Positions 27,887-36,985 of a stretch of DNA of 64,000 nucleotides are shown here, in pieces (within the stretch, counting starts at the first letter, position 1; each line of letters opens with the position of its first letter). The stretch lies in NCBI GenBank assembly GCA_014728115.1, contig WJME01000033.1, positions 62,001-126,000 on the forward strand, in the 5' to 3' direction. This stretch comes from Candidatus Zhuqueibacterota bacterium (GTDB lineage Bacteria > Zhuqueibacterota > Zhuqueibacteria > Residuimicrobiales > Oceaniaggregativiventaceae). The notes under the pieces were generated by a model. It saw only the letters and a list, made by a program, of their open reading frames with translations, was not told the DNA's origin and ran no database searches. The translations under genes were made by a program, and so were the position numbers.

Positions 27887-28588
27887 TTAATCGAAAAAGC
27901 GATTTTTTATATGATCATAATAGTCTTGTATCTTGTCCGGCTCGCCTTTCACAGCACTGTAATCCCAATTTTCACCCGTGTCGGAATCATGCAAGCGACA
28001 AGATCTGGGCAAGATAGCGCCTGCCAGCAAAATTTGCTTTTCATATCTCCCAAATTCGAGTTTTATATCGATCAATTTTAAATTTCGTCTTTGGAAAAAG
28101 TCTTTTAGTACGACATTTGTTTTCGAAGCCAGTCTGTGTAATTCTTTGATTTCTTCGGAATTGGCATATCCAAAGGATATGATATGATCTTCATTGATCA
28201 TTGGATCCTGTTTTTCCGTATCACGGAGATAATATTCAACAATCGGACATTCTAATTCTTTTCCAGCATCAAGACCATATCGCTTAACCAAGCTACCTGC
28301 AGCAATATTACGGACAATCAATTGTACGGGTAAAATTTCGGTTCGTTTGATCAAAAATTCATAATCTGAGACGGATTTTATAAAGTGAGTAGGAATATTA
28401 TAACTTTCAAGATAGCGAAACAACAAACTGGTATACTGGGCATTAATCTTGGCCCGTTCTTTGACATGGGACGGTTTTTCCCCTTTTTTACCACTGGACT
28501 CTTGTATAATTTCTACCACTAACTCTTTAGAATTATTAGTTTCATAAAACCGAGTGGCTTTGCCTTCGTAAAGTTTATTTGTTTTCAA
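27887..28588 (-). CDS. purC: SAICAR synthetase
   Basis: 233 residues, normal length. It joins CAIR and aspartate with ATP in purine synthesis. Motifs: KLYEGKATRFYET at the N-terminus, VRNIAAGSLVKRYGL, and LIDIKLEFGR. The open frame extends upstream into purB, but the sequence AAGGAG followed 7 nt later by TTG at 28588 gives the family start, so a TTG start codon is proposed. It lies 31 nt after purB. Confidence 0.94.
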   Translation of the reverse strand: MKTNKLYEGKATRFYETNNSKELVVEIIQESSGKKGEKPSHVKERAKINAQYTSLLFRYLESYNIPTHFIKSVSDYEFLIKRTEILPVQLIVRNIAAGSLVKRYGLDAGKELECPIVEYYLRDTEKQDPMINEDHIISFGYANSEEIKELHRLASKTNVVLKDFFQRRNLKLIDIKLEFGRYEKQILLAGAILPRSCRLHDSDTGENWDYSAVKGEPDKIQDYYDHIKNRFFD

Positions 28589-28619
28589 TTTCAGGCTCCT
28601 TTCCTCGAGAGACAAAACC

Positions 28620-29918
28620 TCATTGCGTGATTCCAGCTTTTTTATATATAGTTTCCACTCTCCGTAAAGCCGCTCGTTCATCGAAACAGGCTTTAATTTC
28701 GGATGGGTCAAGAAATTTTCTGACCTGCTGGTCATCCAAAAGAGCTTGTTCGAGATCGCTTTTTTCTTGCCAGCATTTCATGGCCAGGGTTTGCACTATA
28801 CTATACGCTTCCTCCCGGCTCATCCCCTTTTGTGTCAGTGCCAAAAGCACTGGCTGAGAAAAAACCAAACCATGTGAAAGTCTCAAATTGTTGAGCATAT
28901 TTTCAGGATAAACAACCAATCCTTTCAGGATACGGGTCATTCTCGCAAGCGCATAGTCTGCAAGTATACAACTATCGGGAAAGACAACCCGTTCCACAGA
29001 AGAGTGACTGATATCCCTTTCGTGCCAAAGTGCGATATTTTCCATGCCAGCGAACGCATTGGAACGCAATAATCTGGCCAGTCCACTGATATTCTCTGAG
29101 CCAATGGGATTCCTTTTGTGCGGCATGGCCGAGGATCCTTTTTGCCCCTTGGTAAAAGGCTCTTCTGCTTCCAAGACTTCGGTTCGCTGCAGGTGTCTGA
29201 TCTCGACCGCAATTTTTTCCAATGACGCCCCGATCAGGGCGAGTGTATTTAAAAATTCTGCGTGATGATCTCTTTGGATCACCTGAGTCGAGATATTTGC
29301 AGGTATTAAACCCAGTTTTTTACAAACCAGTTCTTCGATCTTGGGATCGAGATGAATATAATTACCCACAGCACCTGAGACTTTACCTATAGCCATATTC
29401 TCCAGAGCGCGTTGCAGTCGAGAAGTTTGACGTGCCATCTCATCAAACCACAGAACAAACTTTAACCCAAAACTGGTGGGTTCTGCATGAATACCATGAC
29501 TGCGACCAATACAAATTGTTTCCTTGTGTGCAAGAGCCTGCTCTCGGAGAACACTGGAAAGATCATTTATATCTTTGAGCAGAATAGCCCCCGCTTGCTT
29601 TACCTGGACAGCCAGAGAGGTATCCAACAAGTCAGATGAAGTCATGCCAAGATGAATATAGCGAGACTCTGGCCCCACATATTCTGCCACATTTGTTAAG
29701 AAAGCGATCACATCATGCTTTACCTCTTTTTCGATTTCCAGAATGCGATCGACATTGAAATTTGCTTTATTTTGGATCACCTCCAAAGCCTCAGCAGGTA
29801 TCTGACCCAATTCTGCCTGGGCTTCACAGGCTGCCAACTCGACGAGTAACCAGATGCGGAATTTGTTGTGATCACTCCAAATAGCACCCATTTCCGGGCG
29901 TGTATATCTTTCAATCAT
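28620..29918 (-). CDS. purB: Adenylosuccinate lyase
   Basis: 432 residues. It cleaves SAICAR and adenylosuccinate, releasing fumarate; SAICAR is made by the adjacent purC product. The fumarase/ASL signature GSSAMPHKRNPIGSEN is intact, as are HLGMTSSDLLDTS and the IGRSHGIHAEPTSFG histidine region. The start overlaps the htrA stop by 4 nt (ATGA). Confidence 0.97.
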   Translation of the reverse strand: MIERYTRPEMGAIWSDHNKFRIWLLVELAACEAQAELGQIPAEALEVIQNKANFNVDRILEIEKEVKHDVIAFLTNVAEYVGPESRYIHLGMTSSDLLDTSLAVQVKQAGAILLKDINDLSSVLREQALAHKETICIGRSHGIHAEPTSFGLKFVLWFDEMARQTSRLQRALENMAIGKVSGAVGNYIHLDPKIEELVCKKLGLIPANISTQVIQRDHHAEFLNTLALIGASLEKIAVEIRHLQRTEVLEAEEPFTKGQKGSSAMPHKRNPIGSENISGLARLLRSNAFAGMENIALWHERDISHSSVERVVFPDSCILADYALARMTRILKGLVVYPENMLNNLRLSHGLVFSQPVLLALTQKGMSREEAYSIVQTLAMKCWQEKSDLEQALLDDQQVRKFLDPSEIKACFDERAALRRVETIYKKAGITQ

Positions 29919-31135
29919 TCTCTGTAGCCTCTGTTCTTGGGATAAGCTTCCAACTTTACACGCTTTTCGACATATTTTCTGTCATGATATACCCGAAAGG
30001 TCGCATAATCTCCGCTACGAAGGTCGAGCTCATCGATGATACGATTGATATCCAAAAGTTCTTTTACGGGTTTGTCATTGAGTTCTACGATGACATCTCC
30101 TACTTCAAGTCCGGCTTTTTCAGCCGGACTATTGGGAGCAATTTCCGAGATGATGGCTCCATTGGTTTTATCGATTCCCAGATATCTGGCAATTAATGGA
30201 GTCAATTCACTGCATGTGATACCTGTCCAGAAATTGCGATCTACACTGCCGTGTTTGATAAGGTCATTAAGGATTCGCTTGACCCGGTTAACCGGAATTG
30301 CAAAGCCCAAGCCGATATTAGCGGAACGGGTATCACTCCCCGAAATAATCCAGGTATTGATGCCGATCACTTCGCCATTAGCATTTACCAAAGGACCACC
30401 GCTGTTTCCGGAATTGATAGCTGCGTCGGTCTGAATCATATCTTCATAGACACGATCGTTCGCCAGCTTGCCAAAGTCCTGATCAGTTGCACTGATCACA
30501 CCTACAGTTACGGTAGGTTTACTGCTTATATCAAACAACCCTAGTGGATTTCCAAGCGCAATCGCCCATTCCCCGATAATGGTGTCATCCGAATCTCCCA
30601 TACGTGCATAGGGTAAATTATTCCCCTTTATCTTTAGGACAGCCACATCCGTTTTGAAATCCTGACCAATAATTTCAGCCACATATTCTTGTCCGCCTAC
30701 CAATGTTACAATAACTTCTGAGGCATCCTCTACCACGTGCTGATTGGTCAATACATGACCATCTTGGGAGATAATGACTCCAGAGCCCAATCTTTTTACC
30801 CGTTGTTCCAAAGGAAGATCCGGGAAAAAATGGCGAAAGAACGGGTCATCAGCAAACGGACTCCGTCGCACGTAACGCCGTACCTCAGTGATATTGATCC
30901 CTACAACCGCGGGACTGACCGTTTTAACAGCACGGGTAATGGCATTAATCCTGGAATTGGCAATTTGATCCTGAACAGGCATTTTCGCCAATTGGATAGC
31001 AGGTGCTGGATTATCTCCTTCCGGTGTACCGGAGGGAGTTTGATGAGCATTAAAAAAAATGTGGCTTATCCAGAGACCGGCCAGAAAACAGAAAAAAAGC
31101 CCGGCAAAGCCCAGTAAAAATTTTCCACCCTTCAT
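29915..31135 (-). CDS. HtrA/Deg-type serine protease with one PDZ domain
   Basis: 406 residues. An N-terminal membrane anchor or signal (about 7-28) and a Pro-rich spacer lead into a trypsin-like domain with triad H133 (TNQHVVED), D163 (FKTDVAVLK) and S245 (NSGNSGGPL). One PDZ domain follows (about 305-395, with NSPAEKAGLEVGDVIVELN). Such proteases degrade or refold damaged envelope proteins; the single PDZ domain and anchor resemble DegS-like forms. It is coupled to purB by a 4-nt overlap, an odd functional mix of the kind common in compact operons. Confidence 0.94.
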   Translation of the reverse strand: MKGGKFLLGFAGLFFCFLAGLWISHIFFNAHQTPSGTPEGDNPAPAIQLAKMPVQDQIANSRINAITRAVKTVSPAVVGINITEVRRYVRRSPFADDPFFRHFFPDLPLEQRVKRLGSGVIISQDGHVLTNQHVVEDASEVIVTLVGGQEYVAEIIGQDFKTDVAVLKIKGNNLPYARMGDSDDTIIGEWAIALGNPLGLFDISSKPTVTVGVISATDQDFGKLANDRVYEDMIQTDAAINSGNSGGPLVNANGEVIGINTWIISGSDTRSANIGLGFAIPVNRVKRILNDLIKHGSVDRNFWTGITCSELTPLIARYLGIDKTNGAIISEIAPNSPAEKAGLEVGDVIVELNDKPVKELLDINRIIDELDLRSGDYATFRVYHDRKYVEKRVKLEAYPKNRGYRE

Positions 31136-31157
31136 AGAAAAATTCCAAAATTTAAAT

Positions 31158-31808
31158 CTAGAATTGCTTTTGCACCTTTTCCCAGTCCCTTATAAAGAGT
31201 TCAATCCCCTTGTCCGTCAGAGGATGGTCTGTGAGTTTTTCGATCACTTTGAGCGGGATGGTGGCAATATCGGCTCCGATCATTGCGGCATCTCGTACAT
31301 GGGTGACACTTCGAATACTTGCCACCATGATTTCGGTATTCATCAGATAATTTTGATAAATATGTGTAATCTGTTCGATAAGTTCCATTCCATCATGACT
31401 TGCATCGTCCAACCTGCCAACAAACGGGCAGATAAAGGAAGCACCTGCTTTTGCGGCCAAAAGGGCTTGCATAGGGCTAAAGACAAGGGTCACATTACAA
31501 CGTATACCTTGCGATTCCAATATCCGCACGGCTTTGAGGCCATCTTTACTGGCAGGAATTTTTACCACCATATTGTCTGCAATAGCAGCCAGATTCTCGC
31601 CCTCTTGAATAATATCTTTCTTTTCCAGACTGATCGCCTCAGCACAGACAGGGCCTTGTACACGCTCACAGATCGCACGATAAATGTCGTCAGGATTCCC
31701 CTTTTCCTTGGCCAACAGCGTTGGATTGGTCGTCACACCATCACACGCACCAAGTTCCAGGGCTTGTTCGATCTCATTGATATTGGCAGTGTCTATAAAG
31801 ATTTTCAT
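31158..31808 (-). CDS. Transaldolase / fructose-6-phosphate aldolase family protein
   Basis: 216 residues, the short TalC/FSA class. It starts MKIFIDTANINEIEQA and has GVTTNPTLLAKE. The Schiff-base lysine is K83 in VVKIPASKDGLKA, and GADIATIPLKVIEKL lies near the C-terminus. Activity could be transaldolase or fructose-6-phosphate aldolase; sequence alone does not decide. I chose the ATG at 31808 over one two codons upstream. Confidence 0.93.
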   Translation of the reverse strand: MKIFIDTANINEIEQALELGACDGVTTNPTLLAKEKGNPDDIYRAICERVQGPVCAEAISLEKKDIIQEGENLAAIADNMVVKIPASKDGLKAVRILESQGIRCNVTLVFSPMQALLAAKAGASFICPFVGRLDDASHDGMELIEQITHIYQNYLMNTEIMVASIRSVTHVRDAAMIGADIATIPLKVIEKLTDHPLTDKGIELFIRDWEKVQKQF

Positions 31809-31822
31809 GCACACCCCGTGAT

Positions 31823-32557
31823 TTAATAGGTTACCTGCATAAATGTCAATCCCTTAGCCGGAGCTGTCGGGCCGGCGAGTCGTCTGTCCATACCCTGTAA
31901 TATCGATTGCATCTCCTGGGGAGACCACTTGCCCCGGCCTATTTCGATAAAGGTACCGACCAAAATTCTGATCATATTGTGGACAAAGCGATTCGCCGTG
32001 ATTTCAAAAATCAGGTCTTTTTCATCTTTACGCCAGTTTGCAGAATGAACAAAGCAGCGATGATGATCCAGTTGACTCGTTGCCTGGCAAAACGAAGTGA
32101 AATCGTTTTCGCCTAATAGAAAAAAGCAAGCTTCTTGCATAGACTCGATCGAGACATGATGATACACATGCCACGCATATTGTCTGCCAACGGCTCTCGG
32201 ATATTGACAGATGCGATACTGATAGGATCTTGCTTTCGCGGAAAACCGCGAATGGAATTTTGTTGCAACCTGCTCACAATCAACAATTCTGACATCACGA
32301 GGCAAAAGAGCATTGCCTCCGCGCAATAGAGTTGATATTGGAAGATGGCTCGTGGTCACAAAATTGGCCACCTGACCCATCGCATGCACCCCTGTATCGG
32401 TCCGTCCGGCAACGGTTACCCTGACGAAATGTTGCAATAATCCGGTAAGTGCAGCTTCTAACACACCTTGCACCGTACGAACCTGTGGCTGAATTTGCCA
32501 ACCACAAAAGTCAGTTCCATCATATTCGAGAACGAGTTTGATATTGCGTTCGGTCAT
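31823..32557 (-). CDS. truA: tRNA pseudouridine synthase A
   Basis: 244 residues. It makes pseudouridine at tRNA positions 38-40. The catalytic aspartate is D54 in AGRTDTGVHAMGQVANF, preceded by YDGTDFCGWQIQPQVRTVQG. RFVHNMIRILVGTFIEIG is the usual C-terminal block. The start overlaps the ecfT stop by 4 nt. Confidence 0.97.
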   Translation of the reverse strand: MTERNIKLVLEYDGTDFCGWQIQPQVRTVQGVLEAALTGLLQHFVRVTVAGRTDTGVHAMGQVANFVTTSHLPISTLLRGGNALLPRDVRIVDCEQVATKFHSRFSAKARSYQYRICQYPRAVGRQYAWHVYHHVSIESMQEACFFLLGENDFTSFCQATSQLDHHRCFVHSANWRKDEKDLIFEITANRFVHNMIRILVGTFIEIGRGKWSPQEMQSILQGMDRRLAGPTAPAKGLTFMQVTY

Positions 32558-33360
32558 CCGATTTCAACAAGGATAATCACTAGCATCAATAACAACGTTC
32601 CTGTCAAAACAACATAATCTTTTCCGTCAAAATGCAGGGATTTGTAGCGGCTTCTGCCCTTCCCTCCAGAATAGCATCTAGAATCCATGGCCAAGGCCAG
32701 GTCATCAGCGCGTCGAAACGCCGATACAAAAAGCGGTAGAATAAGAGGAACCACACTCTTTACTTTTTCCAAGATATTGCCTTCGAACGTGGCCCCACGA
32801 GAAATTTGAGCATTTTTTATGCGTTGAGCCTCTTCCATTAATGTGGGGATAAATCGCAATGACAATGTCAGCATCATAACCATCTCATGCGTTGGTACTT
32901 GCAAACGTTCCAGGGGAGAAAATATACTCTCCAACGCGTCAGCGATCTCAATAGGTAACGTCGTAAGCGTAAGTATCGCTGCATAGACGACCAACAATGC
33001 GAGTCGCATAGAGTAGACAAATCCGAGCAAAAGGCCTTCATGGCTAATAGCAAGACCGATCCACGGAACACGATATGCGATTTCTCCGTGTGTCCATAAG
33101 ACATGAACAAGTACCGTAATCACGAACAACCACGTAAATGGCCGCAGATTACGCAAGACGAGCGCGAGTGGCAATCTGGCAGCCCTTATGGATATGAGGG
33201 CAAAAATGCCGAAAAAGATCAACATTGGTGGACGCAATGTGATCAACAAGCAAACCATGAGCCCCATGAGGCTGGTCAGCTTTGTTCGCGGATCCAGAGC
33301 ATGAACCCAAGAGTCGCTCGCATAATATTTCCCAAGTGTTATATCGGTATAAAATGCCAA
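32554..33360 (-). CDS. ecfT: ECF transporter transmembrane (T) subunit
   Basis: 268 residues with about six hydrophobic helices. It begins FYTDITLGKYYASDSWVHALDPRTKL, a typical EcfT/CbiQ opening. Two coupling helices carry ISRGATFEG and AMDSRCY, the positions of the Ala-Arg-Gly motifs that contact the ATPases (the second is SRC rather than ARG). EcfT joins vitamin-binding S subunits to EcfA ATPases. No ecfA gene is adjacent; the only S-like membrane protein nearby is the Gx transporter at 42247-42786. First gene of its minus-strand run. Confidence 0.9.
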   Translation of the reverse strand: MAFYTDITLGKYYASDSWVHALDPRTKLTSLMGLMVCLLITLRPPMLIFFGIFALISIRAARLPLALVLRNLRPFTWLFVITVLVHVLWTHGEIAYRVPWIGLAISHEGLLLGFVYSMRLALLVVYAAILTLTTLPIEIADALESIFSPLERLQVPTHEMVMMLTLSLRFIPTLMEEAQRIKNAQISRGATFEGNILEKVKSVVPLILPLFVSAFRRADDLALAMDSRCYSGGKGRSRYKSLHFDGKDYVVLTGTLLLMLVIILVEIG

Positions 33361-33539
33361 ATTTCACGGATTCCCTTGGCACAGATTCTCACCATTTCCT
33401 ACAATGATCTCGACAGCTTGCAGTGCCGGAATGAACCTGTAAATATACAACATTCAAGAAGAAAATACAATGAAAAACTAGATTGCAGCACTCTTGGAAT
33501 AAGACCAAAAAACAAATTGTCCGCTTTTTCACTTGCTTC

Positions 33540-33567
33540 TTACACCATTTTTCAATACCGTTATACT
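33540..33567 (+). promoter_or_regulatory. Candidate promoter for the OPT operon
   Basis: TTACAC (33540-33545) and TATACT (33562-33567) are 16 nt apart in the 281-nt divergent gap between ecfT and the OPT gene. Assigned by consensus only. The OPT gene itself has a very strong AAGGAGGT ribosome site. Confidence 0.3.
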
Positions 33568-33641
33568 CTGGACTCCGCATAAAATCTCCAAATTAACAAT
33601 GACGAAATTTCTCGATCCTACCACGTGACAAGGAGGTCAAA

Positions 33642-35684
33642 ATGAACGGTCCTCAGGGTAAAGAATCATTCAAACCCTACGTCCCGGCAACAACGCAGAT
33701 GAAAGAATTAACTTTTAAATCATTACTTCTCGGAATGATCCTTGCCGTGGTCCTTGGCGCGGCCAATGCTTATCTGGGTCTGAAGGCAGGGATGACCGTT
33801 GCGGCAACGTTTCCCGCAGCCGTCATTGCTATGGCCATTCTTCGTGCCTTTAAAGGAACCATTCTCGAAGAGAATATGGCCCGTACAACAGGTGCTGTTG
33901 GTGAAGCCCTCGCTGCAGGAGCTATTTTTACCATTCCTGCTTTTGTCCTTGCAGGCGTATGGACCGAGTTTGACTATTTAAAAAGCACTCTCCTCATGCT
34001 CATTGGAGGTAATCTCGGAGTGCTTTTTGTGGTACTTTTAAGACGCACCCTCATTTTGGATGAAACACTCCCCTATCCCGAAAGCAAAGCTTGTGCTGAA
34101 ATCGTCAAAGCCGGACAAGGCGGACAATCAGGTGCAAAATATGTTTTTGGAGCAATGGGACTGGCAGCTGTTATCGAGTTTTTCAAAAATGAAAATGGTC
34201 TGCGCATCATAAAGGATTCCGTATCCGGTTTTTTTGACTTGCATGCTTCAAAAATCTCCCTTTTGAACAGCGAAAGCAGGGTGATCGAAACCGTCAACCA
34301 AGCAGGTGAACAGATCCGAGGGGAACTGGGATTCAAAGGTGGATTGTTCCTGCAAAGCCCGGCTTCTTCACCTGCATTTCTCGGTGTAGGCTATATCATT
34401 GGATTTCGCCTGGCTGCGATCACCTTTTCCGGTGGAGTCTTTGGGTGGCTCTTTTTAATGCCTCTGGTATTGTTTCTCATGAGTGGTCAACTGGACGTGT
34501 TTGCAGAATCATTTGGCTGGTCCACGATTGCGAAAACTACCTATAGCGCGACTGTCAAACCCATTGCAGTGGGAGGTATGTTAGTCGGCGCTTTTTACAC
34601 TCTGTTTAGTATGCGATCTAAATTGTTCAGCGGGATTGCCAGAGGATTCCAGGATCTGGGAAAGGCGAAAAAGAAAGCAGATAGCCAGGCGATCGAACGA
34701 ACAGACAAAGATGCCCCCTTTAACCTCATTCTTATCGGCCTCGGTATCCTTATCCTTTGCATGGTCATCCTTTATCAAACGTTTAGCAATAATCTGGGCG
34801 CAGCTGTTTTGGCAACCGTGGTGATGAGTATCGCAGGATTTGTATTCGCCGCTGTAGCCGGATACCTGGTCGGTGTGATTGGTAGCTCGTCAAATCCCAT
34901 TTCTGGATTGACCCTGTCTACCCTGCTCATTGCAGCGGTATTGATGGTACTTGTGGGCATGAAAGGTGATCCCGGGGTTGCCGCAGTACTGGCAGTCGCT
35001 TCGGTGGTCTGTTGCGTCGCAGGTGTAGCCGGCGACATGATGCAGGATTGGAAGGTCGGTTATCTTCTTGGGGGTACACCCTGGAAAATGCAAATCGGCG
35101 AAATGCTAGGTGTGACCGCTGCTGCTTTTGTCCTGGTTCTTCCTTTGATGTGGTTGCATCAGGCCAATGGTATCGGTAGTGAAGCACTCCCTGCTCCTCA
35201 AGCAGGTCTCATGGCTATGATGGCAAAAGGAATCGTTGGCGGAGAAATGGCCTGGCCCCTTGTGATTGCCGGGATGTTTTTCGCGATCGCCCTCATCCTC
35301 ATCGGTGCCCCTTCACCGATGCTTATCTCTGTGGGAATGTACCTGCCTTTTAATACAACATTTGCCATTTTTATTGGTGGATTGATCAAATATGCCCTCG
35401 ACAGAACAGCCATGAAATATACATCTGATGAGAACAAACTGGAAAACGTTCAAAACACGGGTCTGCTGCTCGCATCGGGCTTTGTAGCCGGTGAAGCCCT
35501 GACAGGAATACTCCTTGCAGCACTGGTCGTGAGTAATATTCATCTCATGGATATGTTTGGGTTCTCTCAAGATTTTAGCGGATTCTGGTGGTTGGGCATT
35601 GTGATATTCGTGATCCTGGCATATGTCCTGATCAAATTCCCAATCAGTCGCATGCTCTCGGAAAATAAAAAGGTCAATGTCTGA
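33642..35684 (+). CDS. OPT-family oligopeptide transporter
   Basis: 680 residues with many membrane helices. It matches the OPT family by AYLGLKAGMTVAATFPAAV, NMARTTGAVGEALAAGAIF, LPYPESKACAEIVKAGQ and the repeated Gly-rich helices near 400-470 (NPISGLTLSTLL). OPT proteins take up small peptides, or metal-chelate conjugates in the YSL branch, with protons. The start follows AAGGAGGT. The stop overlaps the PqqD-like gene by 1 nt, so it forms an operon with that gene and a peptidase-like gene. Confidence 0.95.
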   Translation: MNGPQGKESFKPYVPATTQMKELTFKSLLLGMILAVVLGAANAYLGLKAGMTVAATFPAAVIAMAILRAFKGTILEENMARTTGAVGEALAAGAIFTIPAFVLAGVWTEFDYLKSTLLMLIGGNLGVLFVVLLRRTLILDETLPYPESKACAEIVKAGQGGQSGAKYVFGAMGLAAVIEFFKNENGLRIIKDSVSGFFDLHASKISLLNSESRVIETVNQAGEQIRGELGFKGGLFLQSPASSPAFLGVGYIIGFRLAAITFSGGVFGWLFLMPLVLFLMSGQLDVFAESFGWSTIAKTTYSATVKPIAVGGMLVGAFYTLFSMRSKLFSGIARGFQDLGKAKKKADSQAIERTDKDAPFNLILIGLGILILCMVILYQTFSNNLGAAVLATVVMSIAGFVFAAVAGYLVGVIGSSSNPISGLTLSTLLIAAVLMVLVGMKGDPGVAAVLAVASVVCCVAGVAGDMMQDWKVGYLLGGTPWKMQIGEMLGVTAAAFVLVLPLMWLHQANGIGSEALPAPQAGLMAMMAKGIVGGEMAWPLVIAGMFFAIALILIGAPSPMLISVGMYLPFNTTFAIFIGGLIKYALDRTAMKYTSDENKLENVQNTGLLLASGFVAGEALTGILLAALVVSNIHLMDMFGFSQDFSGFWWLGIVIFVILAYVLIKFPISRMLSENKKVNV

Positions 35685-36037
35685 TGACCAAAGAACAACC
35701 CGAGAATATCCTGCTATTCGTTCCCGATCATCAGGTAAAATGGCAACAAACGGAGCAAGACCGTGTCGTCTTGCTCCGGCCTAAATTCAAGCTGGCCTGG
35801 CTTAAAAAAGTCATTCTTCCCAGAATGAAACATCCCTACTTTCGTATCCACCTCGATGAATTCGGAAGTTGGGTGTGGCTACAAATCGATGGCAAGAAAA
35901 CAGTTTATGAAATTGGTGGTGCTTTAAAGAAAAAATTCGGCTCAGAAATCGAACCGGTCTATCAAAGACTGGGACTATTTATCAATCAATTGGCGCGCAA
36001 TCGATTTATTACACTTGAAAAGCCGGGGGATGAATGA
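35684..36037 (+). CDS. PqqD-like protein
   Basis: 117 residues. The segment from about 60 to 112 (FGSWVWLQIDGKKTVYEIGGALKKKFG and on to LGLFINQLARNRFITL, quoted in part) fits the small winged-helix PqqD fold: ...vWe.iDG..tv.eI...l...f......v...v..Fl..L...g.i.l. PqqD and related RiPP recognition elements bind leader peptides for modifying enzymes. Here the partners are a peptide transporter and an M29-like peptidase and no radical SAM enzyme is near, so a peptide-binding or regulatory role is inferred. Overlaps: 1 nt with the transporter, 4 nt with the peptidase. Confidence 0.8.
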   Translation: MTKEQPENILLFVPDHQVKWQQTEQDRVVLLRPKFKLAWLKKVILPRMKHPYFRIHLDEFGSWVWLQIDGKKTVYEIGGALKKKFGSEIEPVYQRLGLFINQLARNRFITLEKPGDE

Positions 36038-36984
36038 ATCGTACGGAAAAAACAGCGCTTTTGCTGTTGAAAAAACACATTGGCTTAAACTCAAAAGAAT
36101 CGATTTGCTTTCTTGTTGATGAACCCAATGCGGATTTGGCTCAAATTCTTTTTCATCAAGCCAGACGGATCACCCGGCATGCATTTATTCTGCAGCTCGA
36201 TTCGAAAAATATCAAAAGTTTGGAATCTAAAAAATCTATTGCTTTCCTGTCAAATATGAGTTGTATGGTATCGATCACATCGATCTCCCTTGCTCATTCG
36301 CATCTGCATTACCTCCTCTCACAGCAGGATTGTCGATTTATAGCAATGGATGGTATGACACAGGAACTCTTTGGGATCGCTCTTGAAACAGATATCAAAA
36401 TGACCAGCCGCACGAGTCTGAAACTCGCGGACATTCTCAAAATAGGTAAAGACTTGTATCTTACCGATGACAAGGGAACAGAATTATATATTTCAATCAA
36501 CAATCAAAAGGCAAAAGCAAACACCGGAATGGCATTGAACAAAGGCGAATTTGCACAGCTTCCTCCGGGCCTTGCAAGCATTGCATTATCCGGCGACTCG
36601 TTTGGCACGCTGGTTGTCCAAAATGATCAAACCGCTTTTTTAGATCCTGCAGATTTGGTGAATATCAAAATAAAGCAAGGTAGAGCAGTGAGAATAACTG
36701 GAGGAAAAAGCGCAAAAAGAATTTCACGATATCTATCAACATCGGGTTCTGAAGGTCGGTTGCTTACCGAAATCGGAATCGGCACCAATAACCAGATCAA
36801 GCCAAATCATTTTTTACCTCATGAAAAAGTAAAGAGTGGTATGGTTCATCTGGGATTTGGAAACAACCGCTATCTGGGAGGGACCAATAATGCCAGACTG
36901 CATTTTGACAGCCTGGTCTACCCGGCAAACCTCATTATGGACAACAGAAATATTGTCAAAAATGGAAAATTAGTGATCGAATAG
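36034..36984 (+). CDS. M29-like aminopeptidase-family protein
   Basis: 316 residues, shorter than classical M29 aminopeptidases (about 410). The C-terminal part carries the family pattern TEIGIGTN, then GMVHLGFGNN and LHFDSL, giving possible metal ligands Glu, His, His and Asp in the right order. A second ligand Glu could be in the HEKVKSG segment. The N-terminal half is divergent. With an OPT importer and a PqqD-like gene in the same operon, hydrolysis of imported peptides is a reasonable inference. It ends 1 nt before the convergent cdsA stop. Confidence 0.75.
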   Translation: MNRTEKTALLLLKKHIGLNSKESICFLVDEPNADLAQILFHQARRITRHAFILQLDSKNIKSLESKKSIAFLSNMSCMVSITSISLAHSHLHYLLSQQDCRFIAMDGMTQELFGIALETDIKMTSRTSLKLADILKIGKDLYLTDDKGTELYISINNQKAKANTGMALNKGEFAQLPPGLASIALSGDSFGTLVVQNDQTAFLDPADLVNIKIKQGRAVRITGGKSAKRISRYLSTSGSEGRLLTEIGIGTNNQIKPNHFLPHEKVKSGMVHLGFGNNRYLGGTNNARLHFDSLVYPANLIMDNRNIVKNGKLVIE

Positions 36985-36985
36985 A

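Noticed and set aside
31059..31826. 255-codon plus-strand frame opposite the transaldolase-like gene
   Set aside because: The minus-strand product is a clear family member with its active-site lysine; the plus frame has no support.
33103..33582. 159-codon plus-strand frame crossing the start of ecfT
   Set aside because: It is mostly antisense to ecfT and extends into the divergent promoter region with no ribosome site or domain.
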